The notes under the pieces are model-generated. The model saw only the letters and a program-made list of their open reading frames with translations. It was not told where the DNA came from and searched no databases. Positions 1-6,197 of a stretch of DNA of 8,297 nucleotides are shown piece by piece. Numbering within the stretch: the first letter of the stretch is position 1; every line of letters starts with the position of its first letter. Made by a program: the position numbers and the translations under genes. Location: contig PBGH01000015.1 of assembly GCA_002720055.1 (NCBI GenBank), positions 9,311 to 17,607 on the forward strand, read 5' to 3'. The stretch is from Methanobacteriota archaeon. GTDB lineage: Archaea; Thermoplasmatota; Poseidoniia; Poseidoniales; Thalassarchaeaceae.

Positions 1-17
1 CCCATGCAGGTGCTGAG

Positions 18-1118
18 ATGGCCATCAAGATCACCGAAGGCTACCCCATACCCGGAACGAGTCTGAGTGCTCGCAACAGAACCATGCTAGCTGCTATGAC
101 CAACAAGCAGTCGGATGAGGATGGGACCCTGTCTGACAACGAGATATCCTGGCTACTGAGGAGGGCTGAGGGTGGTTTCGGGATCGTTACCACCGCAGCG
201 AGTCACGTCCACCCAGGAGGGAAATCCTGGGAGGGGGAGATGGGCGTTTGGAGCGATCATCACATACCAAAGCTTGAGCAGCTAGCTAACGGCATAAGGG
301 AGAGGGGGGCTCTGAGCCTAGTCCAGATTTTCCATGGGGGGCTCAGGGCTCCGAGATCCCTCACAGGAGCTCAACCAGTCTCTGCGAGCCGGAATCTGGA
401 GAAGGGAGTTGAAGAGGAGAGCAGAGAGCTCACTAACGACGAGGTGGAGGAACTTGTCTCCTCCTTCGGGGAGGCGGCTGAGAGGTGCGAGAAGGCTGGA
501 TTCGATGGGGTCGAGATCCACGGAGCTCATGGATACCTCATCTGCCAGTTCCTGGGGACGAGGACTAACAGCAGAGATGACAAGTGGGGAGGCGCGATGC
601 AGGGAAGATTCAGGTTCCTCAAAGAAATCGTCAAGGAGGTAAAGAGGAGGACGACGGAGGATTTCATAATCTGCGTCAGGATATCCCCGGAGCATGATGT
701 GGGAGTGACTATCACAGAGAGTATCAAACTGGCTGAGCAGATGATCCAATGGGAAGTAGATATGATCCACATCTCATGCTGGGATGCATTTGCCGGGGCC
801 AAGGAGGGCTCGGGAGATGAGCGAACTATCACGAAGAGATTCAGCGAGGCCATCGATGGCAGGGTGGCATTAGTCTCAACGGGTTCGATTTGGACTGAGG
901 CGGACGCACAGTTCGTAATCGAGGAGGGGGCTGACGTTATTGGTGTAGCAAGAGCTGCAATAGGACACTCAGACTGGGCAAGCAACCTCGGCAGAGGAGA
1001 TTACGAACCGGAGAGACCCCCATTCACACCCGATCATCTACTCGAAGAGAGTCTCAGTCCCGTGTTTATCGACTACATGCGAAGATGGCAAGGCTTCGTT
1101 TCTGATGGTCGAAAATAA
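18..1118 (+). CDS. Old yellow enzyme family FMN-dependent NAD(P)H:flavin oxidoreductase
   Basis: A 366-residue single-domain TIM-barrel flavoenzyme of the OYE / NADH:flavin oxidoreductase family, which typically reduces activated C=C bonds of enals, enones and similar substrates in the cytoplasm. Seen motifs: NR at 20-21 opening strand 1, Q103 and HGGLR at 106-110, the family signature GFDGVEIHGAHGYL at 161-174 with the substrate-anion pair H168/H171, QFLGTRTNSRDDKWGG at 177-192, R221 near the flavin, and the FMN-phosphate loops STGSIWTEADA (287-297) and GVARAAIG (309-316). It ends near 366, so it lacks the C-terminal Fe-S/FAD part of 2,4-dienoyl-CoA reductases. The position of the YqjM-type redox cysteine is Thr28, as in classical OYE, and the next active-site position is Lys30 rather than Tyr. 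Start: ATG at 18 gives the usual short N-terminus, with GGTG five bases upstream. The frame stays open to the window edge, so an earlier start cannot be excluded. Physiological substrate unknown. Confidence 0.93.
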   Translation: MAIKITEGYPIPGTSLSARNRTMLAAMTNKQSDEDGTLSDNEISWLLRRAEGGFGIVTTAASHVHPGGKSWEGEMGVWSDHHIPKLEQLANGIRERGALSLVQIFHGGLRAPRSLTGAQPVSASRNLEKGVEEESRELTNDEVEELVSSFGEAAERCEKAGFDGVEIHGAHGYLICQFLGTRTNSRDDKWGGAMQGRFRFLKEIVKEVKRRTTEDFIICVRISPEHDVGVTITESIKLAEQMIQWEVDMIHISCWDAFAGAKEGSGDERTITKRFSEAIDGRVALVSTGSIWTEADAQFVIEEGADVIGVARAAIGHSDWASNLGRGDYEPERPPFTPDHLLEESLSPVFIDYMRRWQGFVSDGRK

Positions 1119-1154
1119 ACGAACCTCCAATACGTATTATTCTCCGCAGGAGCC

Positions 1155-2510
1155 ATGGATAGAGCGATGTGGGTGACACTGGCGGCAGGAGCGCTGCTAA
1201 TTTTCATCGTGTTCAAGGTATCCCTAATCACCTATAGAAGGAGAAAATTCCCGGAGCCGCACTACGAATGGGAGAAGATTGACCTCGATGATGTCAACTT
1301 CCCCAAGGAGTTCGTCTGGGGGACTGCTACAGCCGCCCATCAGATCGAGGGGAACCAACATAACAACTGGACGTCGTTCGAAGACAATAGGGGGATGGAG
1401 GCCAGTGGCGAGGCATGCAATCACTGGAGCCTGTGGAAATCAGATTTCGATCTTCTATCGGATCTAGGGGTTGACTCCTACCGCTTCTCCATAGAGTGGA
1501 GTAGGTTGGAGCCCAGCCCGGGCGAATGGAACGACTCTGCAATGCGAAGGTACTCCGAGATGGTGGATGACCTGATATCTAGAGGGATCAGGCCTATGCC
1601 GACGCTTCACCACTTCTCGCATCCATCCTGGTGGGAGGAGAAGGGGGGTTTCGCTGAGAAGGAAAACCTGGAAGAGTTCCAGTCATTCTGTGAGAGGGTT
1701 TTCGACTCCTTATCCGATAGGGTAGATGTCTGGTGCACAATCAACGAGCCTACCGTATTCTCAGTAATGGGATACACCCTGGGTCAATTCCCTCCCGGGA
1801 AAAGGAGCATCTTCCTGACTCTGAGAGTGATGAAGAACATGATGAGAGGGCATGCTAACGTCTATCGGAGCCTGAAGAAGAGGAAGCCGGAATGTAAGAT
1901 CGGTTTGGCCAAGAATGTGACTCTTTTTGATCCATCGAACAGATGGAGCCCGATAGACTGGCCAGTTGCCAGACTCTTGGAGTGGCTATGGAACGGAGCT
2001 TGGAGGAGATGCATAAGGACTGGTAGCATGTTAGGGTCGAAGATCCCCGGCTCCAAGGGATCGCTCGACTTCATCGGTCTGAACTACTACACCCATTTCA
2101 TCACAGGCCTATTCATGCCAACCTCGACGAAAGAGCTGGATTTCGCAAAGAGGGAGAACGAGACATACACAGAATTCGGATATCCCATGTACGCAGAGGG
2201 ATTGAGGAGAGCGATTGAGTTCGTCTCTGAGATTGGGGTGCCAATAGAGATTACAGAGAATGGGGTGGCGGACTCCGATGACTCGCTACGTCCCGAGCAT
2301 CTGAAGAGGCATCTCTGGATTGTCTCCGAGGCTATCAGGGATGGCCATGACATCATATCATATCACCACTGGTCACTTATGGACAACTTCGAATGGGCCG
2401 AGGGTTACAAGATGCGCTTCGGACTTTACTCAGTTGATTTTGATAGCCAAGAGAGGACCCTGAGAGGGAGTGGGGAGATTTTTAGACAAATCATACGCAA
2501 CTCTCAGTAA
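1155..2510 (+). CDS. Glycoside hydrolase family 1 (beta-glycosidase), N-terminally membrane-anchored
   Basis: A 451-residue retaining beta-glycosidase of family GH1, which cleaves terminal beta-linked glucose, galactose or similar sugars. Seen: the GH1 N-terminal signature FVWGTATAAHQIEG (53-66, with sugar-binding Q63), YRFSIEWSRLEP (109-120), TLHHF at 150-154, acid/base Glu198 in TINEP (195-199), FIGLNYY (306-312), nucleophile Glu368 in ITENG (366-370), and the glycone-site stretch HHWSLMDNFEW (404-414). The catalytic apparatus is complete and the length is normal for the family. Ahead of the barrel is one hydrophobic helix (about 5-26) followed directly by YRRRK. There is no cleavage site, so it is a probable membrane anchor, and the basic cluster after the helix favours a cytoplasmic barrel. 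Start: ATG 1155 includes this helix; AGGAG lies only 2 nt upstream, poor Shine-Dalgarno spacing. It starts 36 bp after the oxidoreductase gene. Exact sugar specificity cannot be read from sequence. Confidence 0.95.
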   Translation: MDRAMWVTLAAGALLIFIVFKVSLITYRRRKFPEPHYEWEKIDLDDVNFPKEFVWGTATAAHQIEGNQHNNWTSFEDNRGMEASGEACNHWSLWKSDFDLLSDLGVDSYRFSIEWSRLEPSPGEWNDSAMRRYSEMVDDLISRGIRPMPTLHHFSHPSWWEEKGGFAEKENLEEFQSFCERVFDSLSDRVDVWCTINEPTVFSVMGYTLGQFPPGKRSIFLTLRVMKNMMRGHANVYRSLKKRKPECKIGLAKNVTLFDPSNRWSPIDWPVARLLEWLWNGAWRRCIRTGSMLGSKIPGSKGSLDFIGLNYYTHFITGLFMPTSTKELDFAKRENETYTEFGYPMYAEGLRRAIEFVSEIGVPIEITENGVADSDDSLRPEHLKRHLWIVSEAIRDGHDIISYHHWSLMDNFEWAEGYKMRFGLYSVDFDSQERTLRGSGEIFRQIIRNSQ

Positions 2511-2512
2511 TT

Positions 2513-2520
2513 GAAAATAG
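2513..2520 (+). promoter_or_regulatory. Possible archaeal TATA box for the S15/CocE-type hydrolase gene
   Basis: GAAAATAG lies in the 32-bp gap after the GH1 stop. Its centre is about 26 bp before the ATG at 2543, the distance expected between a TATA box and the transcription start of a leaderless archaeal mRNA. This would give the third gene its own promoter. It is an eye match only. The alternative is plain read-through from GH1 with GAGGG at 2536-2540 as a badly spaced ribosome site. Confidence 0.3.
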
Positions 2521-2542
2521 CTATTGTCCAATCCCGAGGGTA

Positions 2543-4414
2543 ATGGAAGAGGTCGTGGATGCCGAGATTGTCGAGGATAGTGCATCATCCATGATTCCGC
2601 AAATTCCATTCCTAAATGGACTAGGCAATAGGGGAAGACTAGGAGTTACAATATCCGCTGTCATAGTAATTGGCTTGTTGGTCGGATCGACGATATGGTC
2701 AGCGACAGGACCTGAAGGGGTCAGCAAATCGGAAAATGAATGGTGGAAGACGCCAGTTAACGAGAGGCACGCTATGGAATTAAACATGACAGGATGGAGA
2801 AGTCAGTTGCCTGTGGAGGATCTATACTCTTGGACTGGTCCTGAGGAGTTCTACGTAGAGGTCGAATTACCACTTTCTGAACAGGATGTGGGTTACCCCG
2901 GCCCAGCCCTCATGCACGTATCTCTATGGAAGCCAGTGGTTCAGAACGGGACTAAGGTGCCGGTTATTGCAACCATTCATCCATACTATGACTTTGGAGG
3001 GGAGGGTATCGCGGGAGAAGACTCGAACCCCAACACAGTACCAGATGCGGGAGTAGGGCTTTGGGTACTCGAGGAATTTGTCCCTCAAGGCTATGCTCTG
3101 GCCCAGATTTCTACCTTTGGAACTGGCAAATCGACACATTGCCAAGATGTGAAGGGACTGGGGGAGCAAATAGGAATACAAGCAGCAGTACACTGGCTGG
3201 GTGAACAAGAATGGTCGAACGGTAATGTTGGCCTGATGGGAAAGTCATACGCAGGGACTACCAATTGGGAAGCAGCACAGAATCCTTCTGAGCATCTCAA
3301 GACCATTGTACCAATTTCTGGATCAATAGGCGTCCAGCAGATGTTCTACAGGAATGGCTCCAGTGAAGCAAGAGCCATGCTGTATGATGTACTGTATGAA
3401 GGTGCGACGGCAGATGCTACGAGCGATGACATGAGGCTGTGCACTGATGATGCAATAGGCCCGATTAGCCCATTCACTACTTGGTTGGGAGCTGGATTCG
3501 GCGGAGATGAGTGGAATGACTATTGGGATGAGAGATATCACTTACAAGATGTGATCGATAACTATCGTGGAAGCGTGTACATTGTCTGGGGCCTACAGGA
3601 TTGGAATGTTGATCCATATCATGCATTCCCCACTCATCAACTCCTAAAGGATGCAGGAATCAATGTCAGAACTATCGCTGGACAATGGGGCCACAATTAC
3701 CCAGACCAACAGACTGTTCACGAGGGATTGGAGTCCGGATATGGAGCTGAGGCGTTTCCAAATGTAACCAGAATGGACTGGGCAGTTGAGTTGTTTCCCT
3801 GGTTCGAATATTATCTCAAGGGAATCGGGGAAGAGCCTGAGTCATATGTTCAAGTTCAAAGAAATGATGGAGGTTGGCATATTGAAGAAACATGGCCAGC
3901 AGAGGACACTCAACATTTGCAATTTTCAATTGCTAATTGGGATGGCGGGATGATAGGAGCTGTGAATTCCCAACAATCGCTGACGATAACGAGTCAGCCC
4001 ATGACAGATGATATTCATATCTCCGGATTGCCTACATTGCATATCGATGCGAGGACAAATCTATGCAATGGAGGACAGTTGTTCGTGACGATGTATGATG
4101 GCACTTCTGGTCTGAGATTGGGGCATGCAACCATGGATGTGAGGTATAGGGATGGGGGTTATGAGGCCCTACCTACGTCCCCTATGACGAATTATAGAAT
4201 GCTGATGGAATTCAACCCGATGGATGTGATAGTTCCGAAGGGACATACGATTCAATTGGTAGTTTCAGAAACAGGAGAGGATTACCTTCCATCTCCTTGT
4301 GCTTCTTCAGGAATGACGATATTCGCAGGATACCAGACTCTCACCCTGCCAACTATAGATAGGCCCTCAGACCATCAAAACTGGTTCGATGTTCCAGTTT
4401 GGTGGGGTGAGTAA
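2543..4414 (+). CDS. CocE/NonD-type (peptidase S15, X-Pro dipeptidyl-peptidase-like) alpha/beta hydrolase, membrane-anchored
   Basis: A 623-residue serine hydrolase of the CocE / X-Pro dipeptidyl-peptidase family; known members act on Xaa-Pro peptides, acyl esters or beta-lactam-like esters. Domains in order: acidic cytoplasmic tail (1-28), one transmembrane helix (about 34-54) preceded by NRGR, linker, alpha/beta hydrolase (about 100-430), and a C-terminal jelly-roll domain (about 455-620). Catalytic triad by motif: Ser235 in GKSYAG (233-238), Asp353 in GLQDWNVD (350-357), His384 in GQWGH (380-384). HPYYD (146-150) matches the oxyanion-tyrosine loop, and FGTGKS (192-197) matches the family's RGTGxS turn. 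Basic residues before the helix and none after it predict a C-terminus outside the membrane, so the enzyme should act on extracellular substrate. Cysteines at 200, 300, 508 and 586 could form disulfides there. It is convergent with the next gene, 28 bp apart. Peptidase versus esterase activity is undecided. Confidence 0.88.
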   Translation: MEEVVDAEIVEDSASSMIPQIPFLNGLGNRGRLGVTISAVIVIGLLVGSTIWSATGPEGVSKSENEWWKTPVNERHAMELNMTGWRSQLPVEDLYSWTGPEEFYVEVELPLSEQDVGYPGPALMHVSLWKPVVQNGTKVPVIATIHPYYDFGGEGIAGEDSNPNTVPDAGVGLWVLEEFVPQGYALAQISTFGTGKSTHCQDVKGLGEQIGIQAAVHWLGEQEWSNGNVGLMGKSYAGTTNWEAAQNPSEHLKTIVPISGSIGVQQMFYRNGSSEARAMLYDVLYEGATADATSDDMRLCTDDAIGPISPFTTWLGAGFGGDEWNDYWDERYHLQDVIDNYRGSVYIVWGLQDWNVDPYHAFPTHQLLKDAGINVRTIAGQWGHNYPDQQTVHEGLESGYGAEAFPNVTRMDWAVELFPWFEYYLKGIGEEPESYVQVQRNDGGWHIEETWPAEDTQHLQFSIANWDGGMIGAVNSQQSLTITSQPMTDDIHISGLPTLHIDARTNLCNGGQLFVTMYDGTSGLRLGHATMDVRYRDGGYEALPTSPMTNYRMLMEFNPMDVIVPKGHTIQLVVSETGEDYLPSPCASSGMTIFAGYQTLTLPTIDRPSDHQNWFDVPVWWGE

Positions 4415-4442
4415 TTTTGAATTTCTAATCCTCGGTTCGGAT

Positions 4443-4811
4443 TTATGCCTCGAAAATTCCATTCACTTTCTCAGAAATGAGTGACTCGAACTTGCTCACC
4501 GACTTACCGCATTCCTCAAGTTCTTCCGCATTCATGACCAATTGTAGCTTTCCTTCAAAGTCACCGACGACGCATGGTGTTATTCCTTCTGTGAACTTGC
4601 CCAGAGTAGCATCTTGCTCGTTGATATGTAGAAGCTCAATAGGCAACTTCAGCCTACTCTCGAGCTCTTTCCATTCCTTCTTTTTCGAGATTCCGCGATG
4701 GGTGATGTCACAAAGTGCACAGTGGACGGTACCCCTGATTTTCCCCCATACATAGGAAATCTCTCCCAATATACCGCCATCTGCGTTGTAAACTCCGAAT
4801 ACCCTGTGCAT
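4443..4811 (-). CDS. Conserved-looking small protein with HCALCDITH motif, function unknown
   Basis: A 122-residue soluble protein with no signal peptide or membrane helix. The N-terminus VFGVYNADGGILGEISYVWGK leads into HCALCDITH (residues 30-38), where H30, C31, C34 and H38 could bind a metal or where CxxC could be redox-active. A second cysteine-bearing segment is TPCVVGD (78-84), and C101 is a third site. The rest is a lysine/glutamate-rich helix around 43-55, LPIELLHINEQD (56-67), and a C-terminal helical region. I believe similar proteins sharing the YNADG...HCxLCDITH pattern occur in diverse bacteria and archaea as unnamed hypotheticals, but that is recollection and I cannot name the family. 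The ATG at 4811 sits on the conserved-looking N-terminus, with a TATA-like box about 24 bp upstream and no ribosome site, so a leaderless transcript is likely. It lies downstream of the tRNA and converges on the hydrolase gene. No function is assigned. Confidence 0.85.
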   Translation of the reverse strand: MHRVFGVYNADGGILGEISYVWGKIRGTVHCALCDITHRGISKKKEWKELESRLKLPIELLHINEQDATLGKFTEGITPCVVGDFEGKLQLVMNAEELEECGKSVSKFESLISEKVNGIFEA

Positions 4812-4830
4812 ATTCTAAGCTAGGCTTAAT

Positions 4831-4840
4831 CACATATCAA
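4831..4840 (-). promoter_or_regulatory. Possible TATA box for the small HCALCDITH gene
   Basis: On the minus strand this reads TTGATATGTG, centred about 24 bp before the ATG at 4811, with no GAGG-like ribosome site between. The spacing fits leaderless transcription, which is common in archaea. The gap also separates the gene from the tRNA 3' end at 4884. Visual match only. Confidence 0.3.
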
Positions 4841-4883
4841 CGGCTGTTTTACTCTGCGAACTGATCGTTCAGACCTTATTCGA

Positions 4884-4960
4884 TGGCGGACCGTGCAGGA
4901 TTCGAACCCACGTCTCCGGCTCCGAAGGCCGGAAGGATATCCAGACTACCCTAACGGTCC
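4884..4960 (-). tRNA. tRNA-Arg: tRNA-Arg (anticodon UCG), CCA encoded
   Basis: The minus strand folds into a full cloverleaf. The 7-bp acceptor stem GGACCGT/ACGGTCC is perfect (4954-4960 with 4888-4894). The discriminator is G (4887) and the CCA end is encoded in the DNA (4884-4886). The anticodon stem CCGGC/GCCGG closes a 7-base loop CTTCGGA (4921-4927) with anticodon TCG at 4923-4925, reading CGA arginine codons. The T arm is GTGGG-TTCGAAT-CCTGC. The D arm carries A14, G18G19 and A21; two GC pairs plus a G10-U25 wobble hold it, while 13-22 is U-U. The variable loop is short (AGAC) and there is no intron. It lies 30 bp downstream of the methyltransferase gene on the same strand. TGAATAC (about 4987-4993) sits near the TATA distance but overlaps that gene's end, so either co-transcription or its own promoter is possible. 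Confidence 0.97.
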
Positions 4961-4990
4961 ACGAGACAAGCCAGCCCGGTCGGACAGTAT

Positions 4991-6115
4991 TCAATCCGCC
5001 GGATGACAGGTCACAACTAGTCTTGATAGGCTCCTATGGACCCTAACGGGACAGTTAACAACGACCTTCCACCCTGTTTGTTGGATTCTTGTCTTTAGAT
5101 GCCCCCACTTAAGGCCCATAACTTCCAATTCTTCGGAGATAGGCCCCTCTACGGATTTTGGGCTACATGGTAGCATGGTACATACTGTTCCATCGGGACA
5201 CATTTCCTTAGCTGATGACAAGGTATTGATGAATAGGTCTAGGCCATCCTCCGAGGTCCAAGCGTTCCTGCCATAGGGAGGGTCGAAAACAAACGAGCAT
5301 CCAGAAACCGGACCCCACTTTTGATGTATCATTTCTGCTGATAGTTGCTTTACAGAGAAATCTCCAGCTCCATTGGCCCATTCCAAATTGGTTCTGGTCC
5401 CCTCTACCATTCTAGAATCGAGATCACTAGCTAGCACCTTGATTCCGGTCATGGAAGACTCTATGGCTATTCCTCCTGTACCACAGAATGGGTCTACGAC
5501 AGTGGATGGCGTTTCTCCGCGATATGAGAGGGAGACCATTAGTCTAGCAAGTCTAGGGTCCAGAGTTACAGGTTTGAAGAATGGCCTCTCTGTAGGAGAA
5601 GTTCCGACATAGGACCCATTAGATAGGTCGTCTCTAACGCCCCATAAGACCGATTTTCCTGCTTCTTCATCGTCCCAGTGACTCGATGTATCCTCTGGAC
5701 CTGCAAGGATTACAACTATCTCGAATTCAGGGCTGTCCAGGTCTACCTTCCTAGCTCCATCACTGATGATAGATCCTGTCTTCTCCTCTATCTCTCTTCG
5801 AGAGATGTTACCCACTCCCTGTCCAATCCTCCTGGCCCTTACTGCGAATGTTCCCTCAGGAATGTTTGACTTCGCCCATTCTCCAATTTTAGAGACTATC
5901 GCGTCTATGGTAACACGCTCCCCTCTGATACTACAAAATGAGTTGATAGCAGAGTCGATCAAGGAAGCTCTGGATATCCTCTCTAGCACTGAAGCTTTAC
6001 TTTCTGCGAAAACTATGCGTGGATGAATGGCGTCGACGGGCCCTAGTAGGGCTCGAACCTCCTCTCTGAAAAGTTTGGGATGCCACCCGTTCCCGATTAA
6101 CGCAATTCTTCCCAT
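4991..6115 (-). CDS. trm-G10: THUMP-domain tRNA (guanine-N2) methyltransferase, Trm-G10/Trm11-like
   Basis: A SAM-dependent RNA methyltransferase of 374 residues from the ATG at 6115. The archaeal Trm-G10 family makes N2-methyl- or N2,N2-dimethylguanosine at position 10 of tRNA. Seen: N-terminal start IALIGNG with WHPKLFREEVRALLG (11-25), a THUMP RNA-binding region (about 60-160, with FAVRARRIGQG at 90-100), the linker RPFFKPVTLDPRLARLMVSLS (177-197), SAM motif I DPFCGTGGIAIE (208-219), acidic motif II SDLD (230-233), and catalytic motif IV DPPYG (278-282), the D-P-P-Y form used by N2-guanine methylases. Start choice: the frame is open to 6289, but that extension overlaps FEN1, is low in family resemblance, and lacks the ribosome site; GAGG at 6123-6126 lies exactly 7 nt before the ATG at 6115. 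A GTG two codons earlier (6121) is the alternative. It is divergent from FEN1. Confidence 0.9.
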   Translation of the reverse strand: MGRIALIGNGWHPKLFREEVRALLGPVDAIHPRIVFAESKASVLERISRASLIDSAINSFCSIRGERVTIDAIVSKIGEWAKSNIPEGTFAVRARRIGQGVGNISRREIEEKTGSIISDGARKVDLDSPEFEIVVILAGPEDTSSHWDDEEAGKSVLWGVRDDLSNGSYVGTSPTERPFFKPVTLDPRLARLMVSLSYRGETPSTVVDPFCGTGGIAIESSMTGIKVLASDLDSRMVEGTRTNLEWANGAGDFSVKQLSAEMIHQKWGPVSGCSFVFDPPYGRNAWTSEDGLDLFINTLSSAKEMCPDGTVCTMLPCSPKSVEGPISEELEVMGLKWGHLKTRIQQTGWKVVVNCPVRVHRSLSRLVVTCHPAD

Positions 6116-6122
6116 GCCCACG

Positions 6123-6126
6123 CCTC
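6123..6126 (-). promoter_or_regulatory. Ribosome binding site deciding the Trm-G10 start
   Basis: GAGG on the minus strand is followed by 7 nt and then ATG at 6115. The FEN1 gene across the gap has the same core and spacing. This site, with the family-like IALIGNG N-terminus, selects 6115 over the longer open frame that begins at 6289. Confidence 0.55.
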
Positions 6127-6150
6127 TTCGAGGTATGCGATGAGCTTCAA

Positions 6151-6160
6151 CCCTATATGC
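6151..6160. promoter_or_regulatory. Shared TATA-like element between divergent Trm-G10 and FEN1 genes
   Basis: CCCTATATGC sits in the 82-bp intergenic gap. The core is nearly self-complementary, so it reads as CTATATG on the plus strand and CATATAG on the minus strand. From its centre near 6156 the FEN1 ATG is about 42 bp away and the methyltransferase ATG about 41 bp. With the usual 25-27 bp to the start of transcription, both mRNAs would have leaders of about 15 nt, just enough for the GAGG site each has. No second AT-rich box is seen in the gap. Function is inferred from position only. Confidence 0.45.
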
Positions 6161-6186
6161 CCCCACCACCGGCACCTGTTGTAAGC

Positions 6187-6190
6187 GAGG
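6187..6190 (+). promoter_or_regulatory. Ribosome binding site of FEN1
   Basis: GAGG followed by 7 nt and ATG at 6198. It confirms the start that gives the conserved Met-Gly N-terminus of the flap endonuclease family. Confidence 0.55.
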
Positions 6191-6197
6191 CGAGTTT

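Noticed and set aside
1..17. End of an upstream gene (TGA at 14-16 in another frame)
   Set aside because: Only four codons are visible, so a real gene end cannot be told from chance. The oxidoreductase frame is also open here.
318..985. Antisense and frame-shifted ORFs inside the oxidoreductase gene
   Set aside because: They overlap a complete OYE-family gene with all motifs and show no recognisable features of their own.
4415..4442. Terminator hairpin between the convergent genes
   Set aside because: The 28-bp gap has short T-rich stretches in both directions but no convincing stem, so only a weak T-tract signal is possible.
4477..4755. Ser-rich plus-strand ORF opposite the small HCALCDITH gene
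   Set aside because: The opposite strand encodes a compact protein with a patterned Cys/His motif and a clean start. The plus-strand frame looks like its low-complexity shadow.
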